A stretch of 41,439 nucleotides of DNA from Oligoflexia bacterium (GTDB taxonomy: Bacteria; Bdellovibrionota; Bacteriovoracia; Bacteriovoracales; Bacteriovoracaceae): positions 1-41,439 of the forward strand of contig JADGAN010000044.1 in assembly GCA_015231955.1 (NCBI GenBank). Reading direction: 5' to 3'. Positions 7,543 through 14,314 of this stretch are shown piece by piece; position 1 is the stretch's first letter; every line of letters starts with the position of its first letter. The position numbers and the translations under genes were made by a program. Below the pieces are notes generated by a model. That model had not been told where the DNA came from and did not search any database. It was given only the letters and a program-made list of their open reading frames with translations.

Positions 7543-9179
7543 TATTCTGTCCTTACGATAGAGAAACATACATTTTCTGATCGATTACTTACAAGCATAC
7601 CTTGGCGATTGCCTGAGAAAGAAGATGCTCTATCAGGTGATATTTTTTTAATTGCCTTAACCTTCTCTGATCTTGCATTTTTTTTGTCGTACCATGCAGA
7701 TCCATCTAGAGGAATATCAGAGAAATTCTCGGAATAATCGTCTTCAACCCAAGCAAACTTTTTGGTCTTGTCAGTAGAGAAGCTATGTGTTCCTAGTATA
7801 TATTCCCATTCTATTTCTGTAGGAAGTCTATACAATGAATTGTCTTTAGCGAGACCATTTAACTTTGCAATAAATATTTTCGATTCTTCCCATGAAATAT
7901 TTTCCACATCCCCGAATGGACAAATAGGGGTGCCATCGACAATCTTATGAGTGTATTGGCAATTCTCTTTGTTTTTATAAACAGATGGATTGCTTTGCAT
8001 AACTTGAAACCATTGCCACTGATTGATGCAACCAGAGTAACCCCAAAATTTGTAGTTGATGGTTATTTCTTTATTGTCTTTCCACAAAAACTTACCTGGT
8101 TTCACAAGAGAAAATCTATCTATTGGAAATAAAGGAGAAAATATTTGTGCTTTTTCATCTTTGGATTGTGAAAGCACATGAGAGATGCATATCTGATGTG
8201 TTCCATTTTGTTTCAAAGCATAGCAAAGATCAGCGTAATTATCGCTGTCTTTTTGCCTAACAAATACTGGGCTCACTTGCTCAAAAAAAGGAATCACCCT
8301 GTAGGGGTCTAGTGCTAGATATTCATACTTGGTATTGGTTTTGTATTGCTCAATAATGCGCTCAGTAAACCGCAAGAAATCCCTTTGCTTAAAAAATGCT
8401 CCTACGTTTTTCAACCATGTATAATAATCTTGTGAGCTTATACTGTTAATAAACCTTTTTTTAAAGACATCTTTCAAGTCATTTGTATATTTAATGCTAG
8501 TAGTTTTTTTTATCGGATCATCAGTGTTTTTTGAACCTCGTTCAATGATTCGCTTTGAACGAATGAGCATATCTTCTATGCTGAGATAATCAACCCCGGC
8601 AATCTTGTCGTTTTCCTTTTTTAAAAGCAAAGGAAGTTTTTTGAATAAAAATAAAACCCTTATGGGAGACTCATTCAAAATATTCCTAGCATCAATAAAT
8701 AATTTAAAACTCATTTCAGGATTTTGGCATTGATAATATTCTATGGTATCCATAACGAGAGATGTGTATTTGTAATCCGGCAAGCTTTGTAAATATCGCA
8801 AAGCCATGAATTCATCTCCTCTGCTCCCCTCTATCGCATAATCAAGATACATGACTTCTACACAATCCTTATATGTTTCATTTATATGCTCCAGCCAATA
8901 TCCATACCTACTTAATCTAATCTTCCGAAGCATCTCTGGGGTGAGTGAAATGCTATTTGGAGAAAACTCATGAGACCTATCGGATGATACTATGTCAGCG
9001 TAATATCCTGTTCTTTCAAATGGCATAGCAAACCGTGCCTCGCTAATTGAATCCAATATTTCCCTGTGGTCAGTGTTGCCAGAAGAAAACTCTTCCATTG
9101 AAATTGAAATACTTTCAGAAGCATCTATTGAAGCTAAGTCTACGCTTGTTAGTAAGATAAAAAGGAGAAAATAAATCAT
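7542..9179 (-). CDS. Exported protein with C-terminal FGE-sulfatase fold
   Basis: A protein of 545 residues. A signal peptide (MIYFLLFILLTSVDLA) is followed by about 340 mostly helical residues with no family I recognise, then a C-terminal FGE-sulfatase (formylglycine-generating-enzyme-like) domain from about residue 365. Recognisable pieces are QVMQSNPSVYK, VENISWEESKIFIAKLN, YRLPTEIEWEYI and the ending CFSIVRTE, which corresponds to the family's GFR-V terminus. The paired copper-binding cysteines of true aerobic FGE are not visible: only one Cys lies in the last block, where the usual Gly is. I therefore expect a binding or structural role, not formylglycine formation. ATG 9179 is chosen because AAGGA is seven bases upstream. 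It is the first gene of the AAA+/VWA operon. Confidence 0.75.
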   Translation of the reverse strand: MIYFLLFILLTSVDLASIDASESISISMEEFSSGNTDHREILDSISEARFAMPFERTGYYADIVSSDRSHEFSPNSISLTPEMLRKIRLSRYGYWLEHINETYKDCVEVMYLDYAIEGSRGDEFMALRYLQSLPDYKYTSLVMDTIEYYQCQNPEMSFKLFIDARNILNESPIRVLFLFKKLPLLLKKENDKIAGVDYLSIEDMLIRSKRIIERGSKNTDDPIKKTTSIKYTNDLKDVFKKRFINSISSQDYYTWLKNVGAFFKQRDFLRFTERIIEQYKTNTKYEYLALDPYRVIPFFEQVSPVFVRQKDSDNYADLCYALKQNGTHQICISHVLSQSKDEKAQIFSPLFPIDRFSLVKPGKFLWKDNKEITINYKFWGYSGCINQWQWFQVMQSNPSVYKNKENCQYTHKIVDGTPICPFGDVENISWEESKIFIAKLNGLAKDNSLYRLPTEIEWEYILGTHSFSTDKTKKFAWVEDDYSENFSDIPLDGSAWYDKKNARSEKVKAIKKISPDRASSFSGNRQGMLVSNRSENVCFSIVRTE

Positions 9180-9227
9180 TGGCAAATCCTTGGTTGATTT
9201 TTTCGCTGTATATTAACAAAGGAACCG

Positions 9228-9256
9228 TATTTATCGCCTGGAATGCGTTACGTCAA
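9228..9256 (-). promoter_or_regulatory. Candidate promoter of the FGE/metzincin/AAA+/VWA operon
   Basis: On the minus strand TTGACG (complement of 9251-9256) is followed after 17 bases by TAAATA (complement of 9228-9233). The -35 is good and the -10 only fair. About 65 bases further upstream is the dyad GTGTAA-CTT-TTACAC (9318-9332), a possible operator. Confidence 0.45.
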
Positions 9257-9353
9257 TACCTGTTGCAGATTATTTTTCTTTTTGCTTTTTCAAGTGGAAT
9301 CATTGAGCAAGGAGACTGTGTAACTTTTACACGTTGTATGTGATCTAGCGATA

Positions 9354-9749
9354 TTAAAAAACAATCAACTCTGCTTTTGACAAAACTTCCTCGTCCTCTT
9401 TTGATAACTTCGATCTGTAGTCATCATCAGCAATAGACCCAATTTTCTTAAACCCATCAACAGCATGGCGTAATTTTTGTATTTTTTCTTCAGTGATGCT
9501 GATTTTTCCACTGGCGCTTTCTTCTGTGCAACTCTGATATGCCCGTCTGACGTGAGCAAACAAGTCAGCAATTCTTTTCAAGCGCTTCTCTTCTCTGGCC
9601 TTGAGCGAGAGGTAATCATCTAATATCTGCTGCAATTTACTACCAACACCAGCATTTTTCCTAGTATTGCACTCTACTCTGTCGATAAATTCGAGGTATT
9701 TTGGTGGCAACCAAAGTTGGACTTTTTCGCTCGCTTCACTGTTCTTCAT
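9354..9749 (-). CDS. Ribbon-helix-helix-like DNA-binding protein
   Basis: A 131-residue protein. The N-terminal segment VQLWLPPKYLEFIDRV followed by a helix and KLQQILDDYL resembles a ribbon-helix-helix (Arc/CopG-type) domain; the remainder is charged and helical. The start has AGGA nine bases upstream. It follows the recT-like gene on the same strand, and a perfect 18-bp-arm inverted repeat lies just before its start, which suggests autoregulation or control of this early operon. I cannot tell whether it is a phage repressor, a plasmid copy regulator or an orphan antitoxin. With no CI-like repressor elsewhere, it is one of the few candidates for lysogeny control. Confidence 0.5.
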   Translation of the reverse strand: MKNSEASEKVQLWLPPKYLEFIDRVECNTRKNAGVGSKLQQILDDYLSLKAREEKRLKRIADLFAHVRRAYQSCTEESASGKISITEEKIQKLRHAVDGFKKIGSIADDDYRSKLSKEDEEVLSKAELIVF

Positions 9750-9764
9750 GACTCAATCCTGAGA

Positions 9765-9810
9765 AAATTCGGGTACATTTTTTAAGGGAAATAAAAATGT
9801 ACCCGAATTT
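9765..9810. promoter_or_regulatory. Perfect inverted repeat, 18-bp arms
   Basis: AAATTCGGGTACATTTTT (9765-9782) is followed by a 10-base spacer and its exact complement (9793-9810). It lies between the end of the recT-like gene and the start of the RHH gene. As RNA it would form a hairpin with A- and U-flanks in both directions, so it may be a terminator for recT; as DNA it may be an operator of the RHH protein. Confidence 0.6.
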
Positions 9811-9834
9811 AGCATGCTTGGAAAATCTTCCTTT

Positions 9835-10764
9835 TTAGAAGGTTAAGGAGAGTGGTTCTTCTTCTAATTCCTCTCGCAATCGCTCAAGTATATCTTTTTT
9901 CTTCCACTCTTCCGCACTTGCCAGCTCTTTGCTGGTTGGGATGTTGTGCATTTCTCGGAGAGAATCGAGCCTATCACTGTCTGCAAAATTATTTGTGAGC
10001 TTACGCAGGATCGCCACAATCTCGTCTACGATGGCATCGCGAATAATTGAGACTGTTGAAATGGCTTCCCGTTTACTCGCCTCTCCCTGAGCTTGCTGCA
10101 TTTCTTCTTGAGAGTAAATTCCACTCAGCTCATGCGGAAAAGCTCTGCGAAGAGCAAGCATTTCCGCAACTTTTGCAATCATCAGAGCGGGGAGTTTGTC
10201 CCACATGAATGCCTGCTTGCCTGCAGGTCGATACTCTCTGTAAAGTGCAGTAGCAACAAGTGGCTCATTAAAGCCGTCTCTAATAACGCCTATTTTGGCT
10301 GCTGTTGGTGGCGTACTCTTCACCCACACATCAACCCACTTACCATCTTCACCACACCAATACGGCCCAATCTGGCCCCTGTAATGGCCTGTTCTCTCTG
10401 CTACCAGCCTTGCACCATCAATTGATACCTCAAAATTCATTTTTCCAGTTCTTCTGATTGCGTAAATTTGACGAGCAAAAGGGTCAAGCTGTGTGCGATT
10501 TGTAACCATCAAAAACATTTTCAACTCATTGTCAGTTGAATCAGGCGGCATGATCTGCTTTTTTAGCAATTGCACTCTTTCTTCGTTGAACGCTGGCAGA
10601 AACACTTTGCTATCAACAGAAGCTAAATGCCCTCTATTCTCCTTTACCACTATTTCATTTTTAATTTCTTCCTTGCTTTCAGTTGTTGTCTCCATTGTTT
10701 CCCCTTTGTTGTTTGATTTTTTTTCTTCCAATCTGTCAGAAACTCCATCGTCTTGCTTATTCAT
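9835..10764 (-). CDS. recT: RecT/Bet-family single-strand annealing protein
   Basis: A 309-residue protein matching the phage RecT/Bet (lambda Bet-like) group. Recognisable blocks are NRTQLDPFARQIYAI, VSIDGARLVAERTGHY, GQIGPYWCGEDGKWVDV, PTAAKIGVIRDGF and LPALMIAKVAEMLALRRAFP. These proteins anneal complementary single strands during phage recombination and repair. ATG 10764 has GGAGGT eight bases upstream; a second Met at 10698 also has AGGGG upstream and could give a shorter form. The N-terminal 45 residues are acidic and probably disordered. No RecE/Exo nuclease gene is seen beside it. It lies in the same minus-strand block as the RHH gene, next to the replication region, where it could process replication intermediates or concatemers before packaging. 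Confidence 0.85.
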   Translation of the reverse strand: MNKQDDGVSDRLEEKKSNNKGETMETTTESKEEIKNEIVVKENRGHLASVDSKVFLPAFNEERVQLLKKQIMPPDSTDNELKMFLMVTNRTQLDPFARQIYAIRRTGKMNFEVSIDGARLVAERTGHYRGQIGPYWCGEDGKWVDVWVKSTPPTAAKIGVIRDGFNEPLVATALYREYRPAGKQAFMWDKLPALMIAKVAEMLALRRAFPHELSGIYSQEEMQQAQGEASKREAISTVSIIRDAIVDEIVAILRKLTNNFADSDRLDSLREMHNIPTSKELASAEEWKKKDILERLREELEEEPLSLTF

Positions 10765-10951
10765 ATCGACACCTCCAACCCGAGCTTTGGGAAACGGACA
10801 GGGTAAAATCTTACTCTCTCCCAAGACTTCGTTTTGAATTTGCGACTAGACGCGGATGTGAGACTACGCATTTTACGCATCTCGGACGTGGAAAACATGA
10901 GGGGGATTTGGCCAGATATGGCCATTGATGCTTGCAACATAGCAAACTCCT

Positions 10952-10980
10952 TTGACTTTTTAAGGTTGTATCGCTATGCT
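10952..10980 (+). promoter_or_regulatory. Strong candidate promoter of a small RNA
   Basis: TTGACT (10952-10957), 17-base spacer, TATGCT (10975-10980). The -10 lies inside one arm of the dyad TCGCTATGC (10971-10979) / GCATAGCGA (10998-11006), so a repressor could cover it. No protein-coding frame follows before the terminator at 11014-11048. Confidence 0.55.
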
Positions 10981-10986
10981 TTCATT

Positions 10987-11048
10987 TGCCGACGATCGCA
11001 TAGCGACGTTATTAGCTCTTAGTTGCTTCAACAACTAAGAGCTTTTTT
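10987..11048 (+). ncRNA. Candidate ~60-nt small RNA beside the replication genes
   Basis: The promoter at 10952-10980 would start RNA near 10987, and the hairpin with a T-run ends it near 11048. The RNA would be about 60 nt, consisting of a short leader plus the terminator hairpin. It ends at the 3' tip of the convergent RepL-like gene and could pair with that mRNA's end. Position and size resemble copy-control RNAs of plasmids, but this is inference. Confidence 0.4.
11014..11048 (+). terminator. Rho-independent terminator
   Basis: AGCTCTTAGTTG (11014-11025), loop CTTCAA, CAACTAAGAGCT (11032-11043), then six T's followed by A and more T's. The 12-bp perfect stem and T-run make this the clearest terminator in the window. 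It reads on the plus strand, where no gene precedes it, which supports a small RNA upstream. Confidence 0.85.
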
Positions 11049-11535
11049 ATTTTTTAAGTTCTATAATTCTTTTATTAAGACCAACCTGGTGCTCTACTAG
11101 AATCTTAATGGTCTTTTTCTTGGAAAATAGATCACCCCACTCTTCGAGAGTGATTATCTCATGGGAAATTTCATACATCCCTTTTGTAACTTTTACGAAA
11201 ACCTTAGATTTAATTAATCCTTGCACAAGCGCATTGATAGTGTTCATTTTGAGGCCTGTGGCTTTGACTAATTCCATTTTAGTGACAACATTGATCGTTA
11301 TTCTATTACCTTGCTTTTTTTGCATCGGAATGAATCCTTGAATCAATTTGATGGGGATTCGCTTTATAGAAAACAAGTCCAAAAGATATTCTTCATATGA
11401 TTTTTCTATTTGTATTTCGCTTCTCATTTTCTCTGTATAGTATTTTAAAATATCTTTGTAAATTATTTTATTAAAAAAATATTTTTGACTTCCTTTGTTT
11501 TTTAACGGATTATTCCGGTAGTGTGTCTTTTTCAA
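11047..11535 (-). CDS. RepL-like winged-helix replication/regulatory protein
   Basis: A 162-residue frame with a central winged-helix: NRITINVVTKMELVKATGLKMNTINALVQGLIKSKVFVKV followed in order by GMYEIS (given here as the block about residues 75-123). This pattern of 'read-through' helix, TGL-x-x-x-T-x-x-x-x-LV turn and KGxYxI wing is that of the RepL family of plasmid initiators. The marked start is a TTG without a good ribosome site; Met at 11427 would leave a 127-residue protein and free the sequence upstream for the divergent rep promoter. It is read away from the TrfA-like gene and runs into the small-RNA terminator. It may be a second initiator, or a winged-helix regulator of rep. Confidence 0.5.
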   Translation of the reverse strand: MKKTHYRNNPLKNKGSQKYFFNKIIYKDILKYYTEKMRSEIQIEKSYEEYLLDLFSIKRIPIKLIQGFIPMQKKQGNRITINVVTKMELVKATGLKMNTINALVQGLIKSKVFVKVTKGMYEISHEIITLEEWGDLFSKKKTIKILVEHQVGLNKRIIELKK

Positions 11536-11546
11536 AAAGGATAAGC

Positions 11547-12410
11547 ATGAGTCATAATATCATCGACGATACCCAAATCGATAAGCCTTGCTTGAAAAGA
11601 AAAAAAACCGTGAGAGAATGCAGTTTCTCCTTGAACGTAAATACTTCATCTCTCTGTGATTCAAAGACAACAGATGATAAAAACAAGTTTCCAATTGTCT
11701 ATGACAATAAGAGTGTGACACTTGGCGAGTTTTGCACCTCTTCTTTGTTTACTGTTGCCAAAGAAAGGCGTGAGCTGAAGCACGAGCTTCTTTATTCATC
11801 TTCAACATATGAAATTTACGGTCACGGGACAGCACTTAATCAAGCTGATCTTGATAACATTTACCATATTTTTATTATGTTTTCTGATAAGAATATTGAT
11901 AGTGCCATTGAATTTACTACATATGGTTTCTTGAAGAGAAAGGGCAGTAGTTTAGGTGAAGACAATTATAATAGTCTAAGAGCTAGCTTAAGACGAATTG
12001 AGGAGTTTAAGTATGTTATAAGAGATAAGAACACAACTCGATGGATTGATGTTAGATTTTTCAAAACATTAGAGGGAAACGAGAGAAAGAACACCTTTAA
12101 ATTGAGCCTGAGCGATATACTCGGAAAAAGAATTGTGGAGAAATGTAAATTTATCCCACTTGATGAGCGGAATAAAATGAAAACAATGGTTGGCAAATGG
12201 CTCTTGTCGTACTTAAACGATCATCGACCAGAGTTCTTTCCGACTCTTATAGAGACGCTCAGGTTGCGATCTGGAGCAACCATGAATCTATACGATTTCA
12301 TCAGATGCATTAAAAAAGAATATCAAGCTTTTGAAAGCATAGGATACACACTTGAAATCCTGAATCGGGGTAAGGCTGCCAAGCTGTATGTTACTTTTCC
12401 AAAGAAATAA
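11547..12410 (+). CDS. TrfA-like plasmid replication initiator
   Basis: A 287-residue protein from ATG 11547, chosen because AAAAGGA lies six bases upstream. The middle reads like TrfA/Rep_3-type initiators: ELLYSSSTYEIYGHGTALNQ, ADLDNIYHIFIMF, then FTTYGFLKRKG and YNSLRASLRRIEEF, with a second winged-helix-like half ending in RGKAAKLYVTF. Such proteins bind iterons as monomers, melt the origin and recruit host DnaB. Directly downstream lie seven tandem 21-22 bp iterons, which is the expected arrangement. The element has no helicase, primase or polymerase gene, so it depends on host replication proteins. Family membership is by pattern, not by alignment. Confidence 0.75.
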   Translation: MSHNIIDDTQIDKPCLKRKKTVRECSFSLNVNTSSLCDSKTTDDKNKFPIVYDNKSVTLGEFCTSSLFTVAKERRELKHELLYSSSTYEIYGHGTALNQADLDNIYHIFIMFSDKNIDSAIEFTTYGFLKRKGSSLGEDNYNSLRASLRRIEEFKYVIRDKNTTRWIDVRFFKTLEGNERKNTFKLSLSDILGKRIVEKCKFIPLDERNKMKTMVGKWLLSYLNDHRPEFFPTLIETLRLRSGATMNLYDFIRCIKKEYQAFESIGYTLEILNRGKAAKLYVTFPKK

Positions 12411-12531
12411 AAAAATCTTCCACTCTTTTTAAAAGTTATTAAAGAAGAAATTAATAAGGTATTGTAAACGGACATAGTTAGCTCTAGCGCCAATTGCAAT
12501 CGATGTCTTACCTATTTTTTGTTGTTTAAAT

Positions 12532-12680
12532 ATGGATCAACTACGATATTCATCTGGATGAACTACGATATTGTCATGGGTGAACTACGATATTGTCATG
12601 GATGAACTACGATATTTTATGGATGAACTACGATATTTTATGGATGAACTACGATATTTTATGGATGAACTACGATAGTG
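12532..12680 (+). repeat. Seven tandem iterons, 21-22 bp
   Basis: The core CTACGATA begins at 12541, 12563, 12585, 12607, 12628, 12649 and 12670, so spacings are 22, 22, 22, 21, 21 and 21. The unit is close to TGGATGAACTACGATATTTT. Repeats of one helical turn doubled, next to a TrfA-like gene, are typical Rep-binding iterons. An eighth, diverged copy has its core at 12863. Confidence 0.9.
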
Positions 12681-12962
12681 AGAAAAAAGACGATCATTGA
12701 ATTCAAAACAATGCATGGAGTGATGTGAGAACGGTAATGCAAGCCCAAGTAATTAACTCGATTATCGTGAAAAAACAAGAAATTAGGAGTCTTGCGCCAG
12801 AAAGTGTCGCAGCTCATCCTTGAAGCAAGCAGAGGAGTTCGCTGGTCTATTTTATGGATGAGCTACGATAGTTTGCTTGTGTGTGGCTTTTTTTTGAACC
12901 TTGCAATTTATAAGAGTTAACGGGTTTTGGAGTGTCTCAAGTCATGCCCTATCCCTTTTAGA

Positions 12963-12997
12963 CTATCGTTTCCTTGATCGGATCAAGGAAACGATAG
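12963..12997. promoter_or_regulatory. Perfect palindrome with iteron-like ends
   Basis: CTATCGTTTCCTTGATC (12963-12979), one base, and its exact complement (12981-12997). The outer ACGATAG matches the iteron core. No T-run follows, so a terminator is unlikely. In iteron plasmids an inverted repeat related to the iterons often serves as the Rep-dimer operator; a dimer or recombination site is the alternative. Confidence 0.6.
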
Positions 12998-13221
12998 CTT
13001 GATTAAGCCGCCTCCAGACAAGGTGGTTTGAGTGGCTTTAGAAGCAGGAGTATCGCTTCTTTGATCCTCAGTCGTGGGAGTGTTTTGCGCTTGAAATACT
13101 TCGAGCATTACTTTCTGTGTTCTGTTGTTTTGTTTTTTTTTGATAAATCAAAAAAAGGTTGTGCATCGGTAATTCGCAAACTAAGCTTAAAAGTAGTATC
13201 ATTATTAGCTCGGAGGTGGGG

Positions 13222-14274
13222 ATGATAAATTCAACTAAGTTATTTTTTACACAAGCGCAAATGTCTGTTTTATCGAGGATGAACAAATCAACGATTAGTA
13301 GATTTATTTCCACTAATAAATATAATTGCCTTCCTCTGGATTGCGGTACTAATCGCTATTCATTAGAAGATACAAGGCAAATAGTTAGAAATTTTATAGG
13401 GAAAGATAAGTTTCGCCGTGGCGAAACTCAGAAAAAGAAAATATTCACTTTTTACAATTTCAAAGGCGGTGTGGGTAAGTCTGTGTTATCTTCACAAGTT
13501 GCCCTTCATCTTGCCATTATGGGTTTTAATGTGCTGGCCATCGATCTAGATCCACAATCTCATCTTACTCTTAATTGTGGCATCAGGAATTGGGCAGGGA
13601 AAACCATGTATGATGTAATGATAGAGGGATGTGAATTGGATGAGGTTATATGTAAAGCATTTGACGGATTGGATATAATTCCCGCAAATCTAGGGCTTAC
13701 AAAGCTAGAATTGCCATTGGTTCAAAAAAATCAAAGAGAAATGGTTCTTTCTAAAGTTCTCAAGGCTATTGTTGATAGTTACGATTATATTATTATCGAT
13801 ACGAATCCAACGATAAGTGTTTTGAACATAAATTCTTTAGTTGCAGCCAATCAAATACTTATCCCATGTTCAACGCAACCTCTGGCATACAATGGACTCG
13901 CACTTGTGTTTGATGGATTGAGAGATCTTTTTGATGATCTGGAGAGAAGTGTAGAAATGAAGATCATTCCAAACATGTATGATGTTAAGACGATTACATC
14001 ACAGGAGGTGTTGGGAGCATTACGATCAGAGTATGGGAACTTTACAGTATCTACAGTTATTCATAAATGTGAGGATGTTAATATTTCGTCAAAAACTGGG
14101 GCACCATTAATAAGTTTCGCAAAAAAGAATTCCCCTGCTCTTGAGGATATGATCAGCTTGATTCATGAAATGATAAGTATGTCAGAGGGTGAATTAAAAA
14201 GCAGTGATGCGATTGATTTGCATGGGCATACTGCGATTGAGCGCGATGATGGCCATTGTTTAGTGCTGAATTAA
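13222..14274 (+). CDS. parA: ParA partition ATPase with N-terminal HTH
   Basis: A 351-residue type Ia ParA. Start ATG 13222 is fixed by GGAGGTGG. The N-terminal 70 residues carry a MerR/HTH-like segment (MSVLSRMNKSTISRFI...NRYSLEDTRQI), then the deviant Walker A KGGVGKS (81-87), LAIDLDPQSHL (A') and YDYIIIDTNPT (Walker B). It binds nonspecific DNA with ATP and positions plasmid copies together with ParB. A 16-18 bp parS-like palindrome (13410-13427) is embedded in its own coding sequence, encoding FRRGE between the HTH and the ATPase domain. The C-terminal tail of about 30 residues is rich in Asp and His. It is followed after 40 bases by parB. Confidence 0.92.
   Translation: MINSTKLFFTQAQMSVLSRMNKSTISRFISTNKYNCLPLDCGTNRYSLEDTRQIVRNFIGKDKFRRGETQKKKIFTFYNFKGGVGKSVLSSQVALHLAIMGFNVLAIDLDPQSHLTLNCGIRNWAGKTMYDVMIEGCELDEVICKAFDGLDIIPANLGLTKLELPLVQKNQREMVLSKVLKAIVDSYDYIIIDTNPTISVLNINSLVAANQILIPCSTQPLAYNGLALVFDGLRDLFDDLERSVEMKIIPNMYDVKTITSQEVLGALRSEYGNFTVSTVIHKCEDVNISSKTGAPLISFAKKNSPALEDMISLIHEMISMSEGELKSSDAIDLHGHTAIERDDGHCLVLN
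13410..13427. other. parS-like palindrome inside parA
   Basis: GTTTCGCCGTGGCGAAAC: 8-bp arms around GT. The inner 16 bases are the exact reverse complement of the site in front of parB (14280-14295). Two copies flanking most of parA suggest ParB binding sites. Confidence 0.65.
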
Positions 14275-14279
14275 GGGAT

Positions 14280-14295
14280 TTTCGCCACGGCGAAA
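14280..14295. other. parS-like palindrome between parA and parB
   Basis: TTTCGCCACGGCGAAA, 7-bp arms around AC, starting five bases after the parA stop. Same palindrome as within parA. It resembles the 16-bp symmetric parS sites of ParB systems in size and symmetry, though not in sequence. Confidence 0.65.
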
Positions 14296-14314
14296 TTTTG
14301 TAAATGGGGGTAGT

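Larger units (their letters stand above)
12411..13221. other. Origin region (oriV), non-coding 0.8 kb
   Basis: Holds the iteron array (12532-12680), a solitary iteron-like copy (about 12854-12870), an inverted partial copy AGCTCATCC (12811-12819), a perfect palindrome with 17-bp arms (12963-12997) and an AT-rich dyad near 13134-13157. I found no exact TTATNCACA DnaA box on either strand. The end of the region carries the parA ribosome site and a weak candidate promoter TTGTGC-N17-TAAGCT (13159-13187). Confidence 0.75.

Noticed and set aside
10765-10824. N-terminal extension of RecT reading LPCPFP, like a Lar-type zinc motif
   Set aside because: The second cysteine pair is missing, and the Met at 10764 has a much better ribosome site, so the extension is probably not translated.
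10834-11022. Short plus-strand frames opposite and beside recT
   Set aside because: They have no ribosome sites, no protein-like composition, and overlap the small-RNA promoter.
12532-12680. CRISPR-like regular repeats
   Set aside because: The units are 21-22 bp, directly adjacent with no unique spacers, and lie beside a replication initiator, so they are iterons.
12963-12997. Palindrome as a rho-independent terminator
   Set aside because: No T-run follows on either strand, and the arms carry the iteron core, which favours a protein-binding site.
12411-13221. DnaA boxes in the origin
   Set aside because: I searched by eye for TTATNCACA on both strands and found no exact match; degenerate boxes cannot be judged by eye.
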